From Hyphomicrobiales bacterium (GTDB lineage: Bacteria; Pseudomonadota; Alphaproteobacteria; Rhizobiales; Beijerinckiaceae), in NCBI GenBank assembly GCA_930633495.1, contig CAKNFJ010000001.1:558001-622000 (forward strand): a stretch of DNA of 64,000 nt, written 5' to 3'. Below the pieces are notes generated by a model. The model saw nothing but the letters and a program-made list of their open reading frames with translations. It was not told the DNA's origin and did not search any database. Position numbers and translations under genes: made by a program. Below are positions 43,823-53,465 of the stretch, in pieces (within the stretch, counting starts at the first letter, position 1; every line of letters starts with the position of its first letter).

Positions 43823-46275
43823 GACGGCTCGGCTGCATGCTTCTGGCGGCGACGCTCCTTCTCCTGCCGCTCGGCGCCGGATCGCGGATTTCAGCGCAGG
43901 AGAGCCCGCCCACGCCCACCCCTGGGCCCGCGCCCTTCATGATCGCGCCGGGCCTGCCTCCGGCCGAGCCCCCGCCGCCCGCCGTTCCCCAGCTTGCTCC
44001 TCCGCCCGGCATCGCACCGGCCGCGCCGAGCCCGGCCTTCGCGTTCAAGCCGCTGCTGCCGGCCATGCGCGTGACGCTGGAGGGTGAGAGCGACGCGCGC
44101 AGCTGGGCCTTCTACCTGACGCAGGACGAAGCCGCCGCCGATCTCAGCCTCGACGTCGCGTTTCAGAACGCGCTGGTGGTGATGCCCGAAGTCTCGCGCC
44201 TGACCGTCCGGCTCAATGGCGAGCGCGTCGCGGAGATGCCGATCGCCTCGTCGGACCGGCTGAAGCAGAGCTCCGTGACGGTCCGCAAGGGGCTGCTGCG
44301 GCCGGGGCAGAACACGATCGGCTTCGAGGTGCTGCAGCGGCACCGGACGGACTGCACCGTCGCCTCCACCTATGAGCTGTGGACCCGCATCGACGGTGCC
44401 GGCACAAGGCTGACGTTCAAGGGGCCGGACGCACAGCGATTCCGGTTGCGAGGCATCGACGACCTGCCCGCCGTCGGCGCCGACGAGGGCGGGCAGACCA
44501 GGATCGTCATCGTCGCGCCCGGTGCGTCGCGCGCGATTGCAGCGAACAGCATTTTTGCCGTCGCGCAGGCGCTTGCCCTGCGCGGCCGCTATGGCCAGGT
44601 GGCGGTACAGGTTTCCGAAAAACTGCCGGATCGCGCCCGCCCCGGCACCCTCACAGTCGCGCTCGGCACCAGCGAAGAGCTGCGCGCGCTGCTCGGCGCC
44701 CTGCCAGCGGAAGCCGGGGGTCGCGGCTTTCTCGGATTCGTTCCCAGCCCGAAGAAGGGCGCCGACATGCTGCTCGTGACGGGCGAAAGCTGGTCGGACA
44801 TCGACGCGACGATCGGAAAGCTGCTGACCGCACCAGTCTCGAGGCCGACCAACATCAATCGCAAGACCATGGAAACGGCGACCTGGCATGTGCCTGATGC
44901 GCCCTTCATCGCCGACAGGCAGGCCGTGCGGTTCTCGGAACTCGGCATCCCGACCCAGGAATCCTCCGGCCGACGCATGCGCGTGCGGGCCGTCGTGGCA
45001 ATGCCGGGCGATTTCTACGCCAACGCCTATGGCGAGGCGACGCTCTATCTCGACGGCGCCTATTCGGATGAGGTGCTGCCGGGCGACAGCCATATCGAGA
45101 TCTTCGTCAACGGCAACGTCGCGGCGACGGTTCCCCTCAATGCGATCACCGGCGGGCTTTTTCAGCAATTCCCCATCACCGTGCCGCTGCGGCACTTCCG
45201 CCCCGGCATCAACGAGATCTGGTTCGAGACCGTAACGCTGGCGAAATCCGACCTCGCCTGCGGCCCGGGAGCAACGCTGCCCGGCAAGAGCCGCTTCGCG
45301 CTGTTCGACACCACCGTCTTCTCCGTTCCGAACTTCGCCAAGATCGGGGTCAGCCCCAATCTCGCCGCCATCGCCGGCACCGGCTTCCCTTACTCGGTCT
45401 CCTCGCGGGTGGGCCTGATCATGGGCCGACACGACACCGCCAATCTCAGCGCGGCAGCTACGCTGCTCGCGCGAATCGCGCAACGCGCCAGCCGACCGCT
45501 CGGTGTCGACCTGCTGGCCGGCACCGCAGGCGTCGGCGACCGGCCCGTCCTGATCGTGGGCGCGGCCGGCCAACTACCCGCCGGACTGCTGCCGCGCGTC
45601 GGCATTGCCGATAACGTGCGCGCGACCTGGCCACAGCGTTCCGATGCGGTCGTCGTCACACCCGATTCGGAGGGGACCGCCGTCTTCGACGCGGTCATCA
45701 ACCGATTGCAAGGTCGCGAAACCACGCCGGAAGCCTCGGGCGGCGTCGCGCCGACCACGGAGGCCACCCGTGATCGCTGGCGCGCGTCGCTGGGCGGCCC
45801 GGTCGCCCGCTATTTCATCGCCTTCGACCAATGGTTGCAGCGCACCTTCGACCTGTCCTTCGCACAGCTGCGCGCGCCCGCCCGCGCACCCACGCTGTAC
45901 GAACCAGCCGAGGGGACCGACCTGATCGCCGCGCAGGCGGTGGACCCCGACACGAAACAGGTCTGGACGGCCTTCGTCGTACGCCGCGAGGAGGCGCTCG
46001 AAAGTACGGTGGACAGGATCGTGGCGCCGGGCAACTGGGCCGGCATGGCCGGCAAGATCACGGCCTATCGCGGCGCTCAGGAGGCCCATGTCATCTCCGC
46101 CGACCGCACCTCCTTCGTCATGACCCGGTCCTTCAGCCTGGCGAATATGCGCCTCGTCTTCGCCAACTGGATGTCCAGCAACATCGGCGTCTACGCCATC
46201 GCGCTGCTCATGGCCTGCATCGGTCTCGGCATCGGCACGTCGCTGATGCTCCGGCGCCTGGGGCGGCCGTCATGA
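43819..46275 (+). CDS. bcsB: cellulose synthase periplasmic subunit BcsB
   Basis: This 818-residue protein has a signal peptide (about 1-28), a proline-rich linker (about 30-70), the paired carbohydrate-binding and flavodoxin-like repeats of BcsB (LSLDVAFQN, LTVRLNGERVAEMPI, then PIYLDGAYS-like TLYLDGAYSDEVLPGD) and one C-terminal membrane helix (IGVYAIALLMACIGLGIG) that packs on BcsA. BcsB guides the growing glucan through the periplasm and is needed for BcsA activity. It overlaps bcsA and bcsZ by four bases each. Confidence 0.94.
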   Translation: MRRLGCMLLAATLLLLPLGAGSRISAQESPPTPTPGPAPFMIAPGLPPAEPPPPAVPQLAPPPGIAPAAPSPAFAFKPLLPAMRVTLEGESDARSWAFYLTQDEAAADLSLDVAFQNALVVMPEVSRLTVRLNGERVAEMPIASSDRLKQSSVTVRKGLLRPGQNTIGFEVLQRHRTDCTVASTYELWTRIDGAGTRLTFKGPDAQRFRLRGIDDLPAVGADEGGQTRIVIVAPGASRAIAANSIFAVAQALALRGRYGQVAVQVSEKLPDRARPGTLTVALGTSEELRALLGALPAEAGGRGFLGFVPSPKKGADMLLVTGESWSDIDATIGKLLTAPVSRPTNINRKTMETATWHVPDAPFIADRQAVRFSELGIPTQESSGRRMRVRAVVAMPGDFYANAYGEATLYLDGAYSDEVLPGDSHIEIFVNGNVAATVPLNAITGGLFQQFPITVPLRHFRPGINEIWFETVTLAKSDLACGPGATLPGKSRFALFDTTVFSVPNFAKIGVSPNLAAIAGTGFPYSVSSRVGLIMGRHDTANLSAAATLLARIAQRASRPLGVDLLAGTAGVGDRPVLIVGAAGQLPAGLLPRVGIADNVRATWPQRSDAVVVTPDSEGTAVFDAVINRLQGRETTPEASGGVAPTTEATRDRWRASLGGPVARYFIAFDQWLQRTFDLSFAQLRAPARAPTLYEPAEGTDLIAAQAVDPDTKQVWTAFVVRREEALESTVDRIVAPGNWAGMAGKITAYRGAQEAHVISADRTSFVMTRSFSLANMRLVFANWMSSNIGVYAIALLMACIGLGIGTSLMLRRLGRPS

Positions 46276-47291
46276 TCCGCCTGCTCGCCATGCTGACCGC
46301 GACCCTGTTCGGCTGCCTTTCCCCGGCCGCGGCGACCGTGCCGGCCGATGCCTGGGCCTTGTACCGGCAGAAATTCGTGACCCCGGAGGGGCGCGTCATC
46401 GACGACGCGAATGGCGGCATCAGTCACAGCGAAAGCCAGGGCTACGGGCTGCTGCTGGCCTGCCTTGCCGACGACCGCGGCACCTTCGCCAGCATCTTCG
46501 CCTTCACCCGCACCGAACTCCTCATCCGCGACGACGGGCTGGCCGCCTGGCGCTGGGACCCCAAGGCCACCCCCCGCGTCACCGACATCAACAATGCCAG
46601 CGACGGCGACCTGCTGATCGCCCACGCCCTCGCCTGCGCCGGCGGACGCTGGAACGTGCCCGCCTATACGACCGCCGCGCGCCAGATCGCCCGCTCCCTT
46701 GCAAAGGTGGCGCTCCTCAAGCGGGGAGCCGAGGTCTGGCTGATGCCGGCCGCCAGCGGTTTCTCGGAAAAGGACCGAGCCGACGGCCCGGTGATCAACC
46801 CGTCCTATTGGGTGTTCGAGGCCTTTCCGGCGATGGCAAAGCTGACCGGCGACCTGGTCTGGATGCAGGTCCAGGCCACCGGGCTCAAGCTGCTCGACGA
46901 GCTGGCGAAGCGGAACATGCTGGCGCCCGAATGGCTCTCGATCAAGGCCGAGCCGAAGCCGGCGGAGGGCTTTCCGGCCCAGTTCGGCTACAATGCGATC
47001 CGCATTCCGCTCTATCTGCTGCGCGCCGGGCTCGGCGACAAGGCGCGCCTCGCCCCGTTCCGGCAGGCGTGGGCGGGCGGCACCGCGGTGATCGACCTGC
47101 GCAGCGGCCAGCCCGTCGAGCCCCTGCCCGATGCGGGCTACCGCATTCTCGCGGCCGCCATGGCCTGCTCGCTCGACGGCACGCCGATCCCGGCCGAGCT
47201 CAGGATTTTTCAGCCGACGCTCTACTACCCGTCGACGCTGCATCTTCTGGCCCTCTCGATGCTGAGCGAGAGGTATCCGCAATGCGTATGA
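46272..47291 (+). CDS. bcsZ: endo-1,4-beta-glucanase BcsZ (GH8)
   Basis: This 339-residue periplasmic GH8 enzyme has a signal peptide (about 1-21, ending PAAA). Catalytic regions are ISHSESQGYGLLLA (general acid Glu) and NNASDGDLLIAHAL (Asp of the water-activating site). AGFSEKDRADG-like and NPSYWVFEAFP segments line the cleft. BcsZ trims cellulose during synthesis and export and is a conserved part of bcs operons. Its start overlaps bcsB by four bases, and its end overlaps the next gene by 10. Confidence 0.95.
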   Translation: MIRLLAMLTATLFGCLSPAAATVPADAWALYRQKFVTPEGRVIDDANGGISHSESQGYGLLLACLADDRGTFASIFAFTRTELLIRDDGLAAWRWDPKATPRVTDINNASDGDLLIAHALACAGGRWNVPAYTTAARQIARSLAKVALLKRGAEVWLMPAASGFSEKDRADGPVINPSYWVFEAFPAMAKLTGDLVWMQVQATGLKLLDELAKRNMLAPEWLSIKAEPKPAEGFPAQFGYNAIRIPLYLLRAGLGDKARLAPFRQAWAGGTAVIDLRSGQPVEPLPDAGYRILAAAMACSLDGTPIPAELRIFQPTLYYPSTLHLLALSMLSERYPQCV

Positions 47292-49447
47292 AGCCCGTCC
47301 TGATCGTCGCCGGGATCGCGGGTGTGGCGCTCTACGCTCTCAGCCGCTACGGCCAGAACGCCGAGTGGCCGCGCCCGCCGCAGCCGGGGATTCCGCCGGC
47401 GCTCGCCCAGGGAACGACACAGCCGGCGCCGGCCGCCGCCGGAGGCGCCGGCCCGGACGTGGCGCAGTCGCCCGCCAGCCCGGCACGCCCGTCTGCGCCC
47501 TCTACCCCACAGCCGAAAGTCGACGAGAGCGCGCTGCGCTATTTCGCGGCGCAAGGCGATACCCGCCGCCTCGAGGCGGAGCTGGCGCGGCTGCGGGCAC
47601 TCTACCCCGAATGGAAGCCGCCGACGGATCTGACCTCGCAGGTTCCGGTCCCGGACCCCGAGCTGGAGCGGATGTGGCGGCTCTTCGCCGAGGGCAAGTT
47701 CGGGGAAGCCCGCGCCGCGATCGCCCAGAGGAGCAGCGCCGATCCGGCCTGGCGTGCCCCGGCCGATCTCGTCCAGCAACTCGACAGGGGCGAGGCCGGC
47801 CAGCGACTGGTCAACGCCTCCAACGCCCGGCAATGGGAGCAGGTCATCCGCCTCGGCACCGAGATGCCGGCACTGCTCACCTGCGCGAATGTCGATGCGC
47901 TCTGGCGCGTCGCCGAGGCCTTCGTCCAGACCGGCAAGCAGGACCGCGCCCGCGACGCCTACGCCTATGTGCTGACCAACTGCACCAATCCTGCCGAACG
48001 GGTCGGCACGCTGCAGAAGGCCCTTGCCACGCTGCCGGGATCCCTCGTCGACGCGCTCCTCGCCCAGGAACGGCAGAACGAATTCGCGAGCATCCGCGAC
48101 GAGATCGCGCGGCGCCATATCGGCAAGGCCGCCGACGATCCGGCTCTGACCGCGACGCCCGAGGACATCCGCCGCATCGAGGCGCTCGCCAACGCCGCCA
48201 CCACGCCCGACGACCCGATCCTTCTCGGCTTCTACGCCCTTCACCACAAGGACCCCGCCAAGGCGGCGAACTGGTTCCAGATCGCGCTGGCGCGCAATGG
48301 CGGCGCCAAGGCCGCGGAGGGCGGCGTCCTGGCGCTGGGCGCCATGGGGAAATACCAGGAGGCCGAAGCGCTCGGCGCGCAGTGGCTCGAAGCCGGCGCC
48401 GCCAACCGCAAGGCCTATCTCGACGTCATCACGGCCCTGCTGACCCAGGAGCCCCCGCCGCGTCTCGAGCGCAATGTCGTCGAGCGCGTCGTCAAGGCCG
48501 TCGGGACGGATCGTTATGCCCCCGGCGCGGCGGCCCTCGGCTGGTACGCCTACAATGCCGGCCAGATCGCTCCGGCGGCGACCTGGTTCCAGACCGCCTT
48601 GTCATGGGACAAGAACTACGAGGCCGCGGCTTACGGGCTGGCACTCGTGCGCCAGCGCCTGCGCGATCAGGCCGGATTGCGCGCGCTCGTCGCCGAATGG
48701 GGTGCCCGTTCGCCGCGGATCGCAGCCGTGCTCGAGCCGGGGCGCGCACGTCGCCAGGCGGAGGCCGATCGCCTTGCCGTCCCCGACCGGCGCCCGGCCA
48801 CGCGGGCCGAAGCGGGAGTCGAGCCGCCCGAACGGGCCCAAGAGCGTGTGCCGCATAGCGGACGCCCCCGCGCCATCATGCAGGATGACGGGATAGCGGG
48901 CGTATCGCCTCCCCGCCGCAGCAGCGAACCCGCGGGCGGCGGAAGCTGCGGCACTGCGACCTCCGGCGCGGCGGCCGTCCAGCAGGGCTGGTGCCTGCTC
49001 AACCTCAAGCGCCCGGTGGCGGCGGCAAAGGCATTCGAGGCGGCGCGGCGCAGCGGCAACGCCCAGGTGGCGGCCGATGCCGCGGCCGGTCTCGCCTACG
49101 CCAAGATCCAGCAGGGCCTGACGACGGAGGCCGGCGCGGCGGCCAGCAGCGCGGAGCTGCCTCCCGCCCGGCGCAAGGAGCTTTCCGCCCTGCTTCTGTC
49201 CGAGCGCTTCTATGCGCAATACGACAATCGGGACTTCGACGCCGCACTCGTCACGCTTTCGGAGCGCGGCCGCTATGCCTCTGAAACGACCGATCTCATG
49301 CTGATGCGCGGCTGGGCCTATTTCAATCTCGGCCGCTTCGACGATGCCACCCATGTCTTCCAGGCGCTCTATCGGGTGAACAGATCTCCCGACGCGCTCG
49401 CCGGGTTGACGGCCATCCGCGACAAGACGCAGCGCAACAGATACTGA
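47282..49447 (+). CDS. bcsK: TPR protein of cellulose operon (BcsK-like, BcsC counterpart without porin)
   Basis: This 721-residue protein has one N-terminal membrane anchor (VLIVAGIAGVALYALSRYG, 6-24), a Pro/Ala-rich linker (about 30-75), then TPR-like helical repeats through the end (for example KYQEAEALGAQWLEAGAA and DLMLMRGWAYFNLGRFDDA). E. coli BcsC is about 1150 residues with a C-terminal 16-strand barrel; here the protein ends after the TPRs (KTQRNRY). The order N-A-B-Z-TPR is that of type III operons, where this gene is called bcsK. It probably scaffolds synthase and peptidoglycan. Another protein must provide the outer-membrane pore. Confidence 0.8.
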   Translation: MRMKPVLIVAGIAGVALYALSRYGQNAEWPRPPQPGIPPALAQGTTQPAPAAAGGAGPDVAQSPASPARPSAPSTPQPKVDESALRYFAAQGDTRRLEAELARLRALYPEWKPPTDLTSQVPVPDPELERMWRLFAEGKFGEARAAIAQRSSADPAWRAPADLVQQLDRGEAGQRLVNASNARQWEQVIRLGTEMPALLTCANVDALWRVAEAFVQTGKQDRARDAYAYVLTNCTNPAERVGTLQKALATLPGSLVDALLAQERQNEFASIRDEIARRHIGKAADDPALTATPEDIRRIEALANAATTPDDPILLGFYALHHKDPAKAANWFQIALARNGGAKAAEGGVLALGAMGKYQEAEALGAQWLEAGAANRKAYLDVITALLTQEPPPRLERNVVERVVKAVGTDRYAPGAAALGWYAYNAGQIAPAATWFQTALSWDKNYEAAAYGLALVRQRLRDQAGLRALVAEWGARSPRIAAVLEPGRARRQAEADRLAVPDRRPATRAEAGVEPPERAQERVPHSGRPRAIMQDDGIAGVSPPRRSSEPAGGGSCGTATSGAAAVQQGWCLLNLKRPVAAAKAFEAARRSGNAQVAADAAAGLAYAKIQQGLTTEAGAAASSAELPPARRKELSALLLSERFYAQYDNRDFDAALVTLSERGRYASETTDLMLMRGWAYFNLGRFDDATHVFQALYRVNRSPDALAGLTAIRDKTQRNRY

Positions 49448-49565
49448 GCAGCGCCCTTCCCGGACACGGCGAAGGACCGGCACCATGCCCGGCCCCTGCA
49501 TCCCGTCGCAGCCGCCAAGGCCCCGCCGGTTGACGACCGTGCCCGCGATCAGTTCACTGCCCGGC

Positions 49566-50033
49566 ATGATCGATGCCGATGCCCCGCTTCTCGAACTGAT
49601 CGCCTTCTTCGAACGCGCGGCCGAGGCGGCACGGCTGACGGAAGACAGCTATCGCAAGGAAGCGGCGCTGCGGATCGCGGCACTGGAACGGGAACGCAGC
49701 CATGCGTTCCGCCGCCTCAACCTCGTCCGCGACGCGACGAGAGCCATCGCCGACGCGGCCGAGCCGGACAAGGCGGTTGCCCGCGCCCGTTTCGCCCTGG
49801 CGCAATTGCTCGGCTGGGGCGAAATCGGTCCGCCGCAAGAGCGCGTTCTGGACCGGCTGACGCCGTTTCTGGAAGCCCTGCAGGCGGATGCCTCCGCTCC
49901 CGGCGGGTCCGGTGCCGCCGTCGCCATGGATGCCCTGCGCGACTTCGAAAGCTGGTATCGCGCCGAGACCGGCAGCGACTTCTACGCCCTGTTCGACCGC
50001 TACATGCCAGAGACGCCCCGTGTCGACTTCTAG
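49566..50033 (+). CDS. hypothetical protein downstream of cellulose operon
   Basis: This 155-residue protein starts at ATG 49566 (MIDADAPLLELIAFFERAAE). It is mostly helical and charged, with a long RKEAALRIAALERERSHAFRR stretch shortened here to RIAALERERSHAFRR, and LLGWGEIGPPQERVLDRL and DFESWYRAETGSDFYALFDR later. There is no signal peptide, membrane segment or known motif. It lies 118 bases after bcsK, and the next small gene starts within its last codons, so the two form an operon. Not recognised. Confidence 0.6.
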   Translation: MIDADAPLLELIAFFERAAEAARLTEDSYRKEAALRIAALERERSHAFRRLNLVRDATRAIADAAEPDKAVARARFALAQLLGWGEIGPPQERVLDRLTPFLEALQADASAPGGSGAAVAMDALRDFESWYRAETGSDFYALFDRYMPETPRVDF

Positions 50034-50400
50034 AGGACTTGGAACCGATTTCGATCGCTGGCTGGGCAAGCTCTTCCGCAAAGGTCCCTTCACCGCCCTC
50101 ATCGTCCTCGTCAGGATCGCGGAACCGAAGGTGGAGCCGCTGCGCTCCACCTTCGTTCATGTCGTCGGCGACGAATTGGACTGGGGCGACATCGTGATGA
50201 TGCTGCGCAGCGCCGGCGTGAACTGGGACGGTGCCGCGTTTTTCCCGACGCGCGAGGCCAAGGGCGGGCTCGTGCCCGACGAGCTCGCGCGCAAGCGCCT
50301 GCGCGAGCTGGAAACCGCGCTGCGCGAGGACCGGCTGGTCCTGAACAAGGGCGCCTTCTTCGATGTCTGGGGCCGGAACCTGGAGGTTCGGGAGGCCTGA
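50020..50400 (+). CDS. hypothetical protein, coupled to the preceding gene
   Basis: The best start is the GTG at 50020, which overlaps the preceding gene by 14 bases and gives 126 residues. It contains TFVHVVGDELDWGDIVMMLR and GVNWDGAAFFPTREAKGG, then charged helices and KGAFFDVWGRNLEV. It looks like a small soluble domain. I do not recognise the family. It converges on selD, 10 bases away, with no terminator between them. Confidence 0.55.
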   Translation: MSTSRGLGTDFDRWLGKLFRKGPFTALIVLVRIAEPKVEPLRSTFVHVVGDELDWGDIVMMLRSAGVNWDGAAFFPTREAKGGLVPDELARKRLRELETALREDRLVLNKGAFFDVWGRNLEVREA

Positions 50401-50410
50401 CCTCCCCGCG

Positions 50411-51487
50411 TCAAACCACCACGACCCGCCCCGGCCCCTGCTCGACGGCTCCGACGATCCGCGCCGACGGATAGCCCGCCTCCCTGATCCGCGTGAGGAT
50501 CTCCTGAGCGCGCTCGGCCCGGCAGGACACCAGAAGCCCGCCGGAGGTCTGCGGATCGGTCAGCAGATGACGCTGCCAATCCGGCAATCCAGCCGGCAGC
50601 GCGACGCCCTCGCCGTAGCTCGCCCAGTTGCGGTGGGAGGCTCCGGTGACCCTGCCGTCCTGCGCAAGGCGCTCGGCCTGCGTCAGGAACGGCAGATCTG
50701 CGAGCCTCAGCCGCAACGTCGCGCCCGAGCCACGCGCCATTTCCAGGCCGTGGCCGAGAATGCCGAAGCCCGTGACATCGGTGACGGCATGGACATCCTC
50801 GTCCTTCGCCAGCTCGGCGCCGATGCGGTTGAGCAGTGTCACCGAGGCGATCATCTCGTCATAGGCAGCCGGCGAAAGCTGCTCCTTCTTGAAAGCCGCC
50901 GAATAGATGCCGACGCCGAGTGCCTTGGTCAGGATGAGAGCATCGCCCGGCCGGGCGCCGCTGTTGCGGCGCAAATTGCGGGGGTTCAGCAATCCGATGA
51001 CGGCGAGGCCATAGATCGGCTCCGGCGCATCGATGGAGTGGCCGCCGGCAACCGGGATGCCGGCCTCGGCGCAAATCGAGGCGCCGCCCTTGAGGATCTC
51101 GCGCGTCGTCTCGACCGGCAGCTTGTCGAGCGGCATGCCGAGAATGGCGAGGGCCATGATCGGCTTGCCGCCCATGGCATAGACGTCGGAGATGGCGTTC
51201 GTCGCGGCGATGCGGCCGAAATCATGCGGATCGTCGACCATCGGCATGAAGAAGTCGGTTGTCGCCACGACGCAGGTCTCGTCATCGATCTGCCAGACGG
51301 CCGCGTCGTCACCGGTTTCGGTTCCGACGAGCAATTGCCTGTAGGGGCCGGCGGCCGGGTGATCGGCCAGCAGTTGCTGGAGCACCGACGGCGCCAGTTT
51401 GCAGCCGCAGCCGCCGCCATGGGCAAGGCTGGTCAGCCGGGGCGCGGCTGGCTTGGCCGGCGCATCGCGCTCGATCGTGTCACTCAT
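50411..51487 (-). CDS. selD: selenide, water dikinase (selenophosphate synthase)
   Basis: SelD makes selenophosphate from selenide and ATP, the selenium donor for SelA and for tRNA seleno-modification. This 358-residue protein has [10 protein letters not shown] with Cys27 and Lys30 at the places of the essential E. coli Cys17 and Lys20; the position is Cys, not Sec. [21 protein letters not shown] and ISDVYAMGG bind ATP and metal. It is separated from selA-selB-selC by the cellulose operon and follows a transglutaminase gene on the minus strand by 58 bases. Confidence 0.97.
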   Translation of the reverse strand: MSDTIERDAPAKPAAPRLTSLAHGGGCGCKLAPSVLQQLLADHPAAGPYRQLLVGTETGDDAAVWQIDDETCVVATTDFFMPMVDDPHDFGRIAATNAISDVYAMGGKPIMALAILGMPLDKLPVETTREILKGGASICAEAGIPVAGGHSIDAPEPIYGLAVIGLLNPRNLRRNSGARPGDALILTKALGVGIYSAAFKKEQLSPAAYDEMIASVTLLNRIGAELAKDEDVHAVTDVTGFGILGHGLEMARGSGATLRLRLADLPFLTQAERLAQDGRVTGASHRNWASYGEGVALPAGLPDWQRHLLTDPQTSGGLLVSCRAERAQEILTRIREAGYPSARIVGAVEQGPGRVVVV

Positions 51488-51545
51488 CGTCGGTCTCCAA
51501 GCAGGATGGCCGGAGCCTGCAGCGGCCCCGGCCGGGCAGGCAGGT

Positions 51546-52640
51546 TCAGGCGGTGATCTCGGCCGCCTTGATCACATATTTAAAGCTGTCGGGATCGAGG
51601 CAATCGAGCAGCGCCCCGGCGACCTCGGCCTGCGGGTACATCAGGAAGCCGACCTTGTGCTTCGAGCCCGGCAGCGCGAGATCATGCGCCATGTTGTAGC
51701 CGAGCCAGTTGCCCTCCCAGGCGCCGAAGAGGGCCTCGCGGGCCGCGACCACCTTCGGATTGTCGACGGCATTGTTGCCCGGCGGCTCCTCGAGCACAAC
51801 CTTGCGCACATCGGCCGGATCGGTGGCGACCCAGCCATGCCCTTCGAGCCAAACCTCCGCGCGGCAGTGCTGGGCCTTGGTGATGACCTCGGAGCCGGCA
51901 CCCAGGCTCTTGTAGCCGAACTGCGAAGGCGCGACACGAATGCCGTAGATATCCCGCGCCGGAATGCCGACCGAGCGTGCGAGCGCGACATAGAGCGCGT
52001 TCAGATCGGCACATTTGCCGCTGAGATTGCCGCTGCGCAGCATCGAGGCCACGTCGCCCGTGCCGCAGCCCCGCGTCTTCGCGTCGCGGAAGGTGTTCGC
52101 CACGACCCATTGATAGAGCGCGCGCGCCTTGTCGACGTCGCTCGCCCGGCCGGCGACGGCCTTCTCGGCCGTCTCCCTGACGATGCCGTCCGTCGGCATC
52201 AGCTCGGTCGCCTCCAGATAGAGCCTGCGGTCGGCCGCCTGCAGCGTCGGAGCCTGCCCGGCCGCGAAATCCTCGGCGCGATCGCGCAACGAGAAGCGGC
52301 TGCGTACCTCGACCGCCGGCGCGGCCTCCCCCTCCTTGAAGACGACATGCAGCATATGCGCACCGTATTTCGGATCGCTGACGATCTCGGCCGAAGCCGC
52401 ATTGGTCTGCCAATCATTGCGGCCGGGCTTGATCCATTCGGCCTGCGCGACCGAAGGCAGCGGGATCCAGGCCTGCGTCTTACCCTGCCCCGCGAGATCG
52501 AGCCGCGTCACCACCTCGAAATCACGCCACTTGCCCGGCTTGGGTGCGAAGACGTTCGCCTGCGCGAAGCTATCGCGCGGTAGCAGAAGCACCGCGCTCG
52601 CAGCAGCGCCCGTCCTGAGCATGTCCCGTCGGCTGATCAT
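51546..52640 (-). CDS. Tat-exported transglutaminase-like protein
   Basis: This 364-residue protein starts with a twin-arginine signal ([18 protein letters not shown], 3-20). The transglutaminase core has the catalytic Cys in [20 protein letters not shown] (about 215-235), His in [15 protein letters not shown] and Asp in VATDPADV, the papain-like triad order. Bacterial members act as peptidases or amide-bond enzymes in the periplasm. Its start overlaps the TlpA-like gene's stop by four bases, suggesting that both act together in the periplasm. Substrate unknown. Confidence 0.86.
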   Translation of the reverse strand: MISRRDMLRTGAAASAVLLLPRDSFAQANVFAPKPGKWRDFEVVTRLDLAGQGKTQAWIPLPSVAQAEWIKPGRNDWQTNAASAEIVSDPKYGAHMLHVVFKEGEAAPAVEVRSRFSLRDRAEDFAAGQAPTLQAADRRLYLEATELMPTDGIVRETAEKAVAGRASDVDKARALYQWVVANTFRDAKTRGCGTGDVASMLRSGNLSGKCADLNALYVALARSVGIPARDIYGIRVAPSQFGYKSLGAGSEVITKAQHCRAEVWLEGHGWVATDPADVRKVVLEEPPGNNAVDNPKVVAAREALFGAWEGNWLGYNMAHDLALPGSKHKVGFLMYPQAEVAGALLDCLDPDSFKYVIKAAEITA

Positions 52641-53203
52641 GGTGCGCTCCCTCTCCTGCTTGTGTTGGTTTTCGTAGCGTCCGGCTTCGCGTCCGGCCCG
52701 TCCCCGATCGCGGCTTCGAGCGCCGCCAGGACCGATGGGCTGGTCCAGTCCAGCGGCTCCATCACGCGCGACAGGGGTCGCAAATCGCGACCGAGCAGGA
52801 AGCTCGTCGGAAGCCCCTCCACCTGCCAGCGCTTCATCGCCGCCCGATCGCGATCGAGCAGGATCGGAAACCGGACCGGTCGCTGACGAAAGAAATTGCG
52901 CACCCGCGCATCGACCTCACCGACATCGACGGCCAGGATGGTCGCGCCGGCCCCCAGCTGCGCCGCCAGCGCGTCGAGCGAGGCCATCTCCTCGATGCAG
53001 GGCGCGCACCATGTCGCGAAGAAATGAACGATGACAGGACGGTCGCCGAGTGTGGCCAGGTCGACCGCCGGGCCGTCGAGCCGGTCCAGCACGAGCGACG
53101 GCGCCGTCCGTTCCGGCCAGGGTGCGAGCTCCGCGGCAGCGAGCCCTTCCGCCGCAAACCATGCGAAAACGGCAGCGACCGGCGCGAGGACGCGCCACGG
53201 CAT
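52637..53203 (-). CDS. TlpA-like thioredoxin-fold protein, exported
   Basis: From the ATG at 53203 the protein has 188 residues (a start at 53254 is also open). A signal or anchor helix (VLAPVAAVFAWFAAEGLA) is followed by a TlpA/ResA domain with WCAPC (Cys66, Cys69), a later VEGLPTSFLLG cis-Pro loop and a C-terminal tail. Such proteins reduce disulfides in the periplasm, often for one partner. Coupling with the transglutaminase gene, whose catalytic Cys may need to be kept reduced, suggests that partner. Its place before selD may be chance. Confidence 0.85.
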   Translation of the reverse strand: MPWRVLAPVAAVFAWFAAEGLAAAELAPWPERTAPSLVLDRLDGPAVDLATLGDRPVIVHFFATWCAPCIEEMASLDALAAQLGAGATILAVDVGEVDARVRNFFRQRPVRFPILLDRDRAAMKRWQVEGLPTSFLLGRDLRPLSRVMEPLDWTSPSVLAALEAAIGDGPDAKPDATKTNTSRRGSAP

Positions 53204-53465
53204 TCGGCCCCATCGATGAGCGCCCCGACACGCGGGAGCTGCAGCGGCAAGCACACCTCATCCTTTCCTGCGAGGCCCTCTGCGTCAACGAGTCCTTCGT
53301 CGGGTTCCGGCCGGCAGGAAACAAAGCCGCTCACGACCTGCCCGCACAATCGCGCACATGCCGTAGAGAAGTGGGTAACCAAACGTCAGGCTTCCCGCTG
53401 ATCGAAGCCGTCCATGGTGCTAGTTTCCATGAGCCGATGGAACGATTTCCTCGCATGGAGGAAGC
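53204..53465. other. divergent intergenic region
   Basis: This region lies between the TlpA-like gene (minus) and a small plus-strand gene. It should hold promoters for both. I found no palindrome or clear promoter pair. A GGAGG site sits just before 53466. Confidence 0.35.

Noticed and set aside
40765..46275. An 1836-codon open frame on the plus strand across bcsN-bcsA-bcsB
   Set aside because: It is a GC-driven shadow frame. The true bcsN, bcsA and bcsB lie in other frames with all catalytic motifs, and the long frame has Arg/Ala/Gly-rich low-information sequence.
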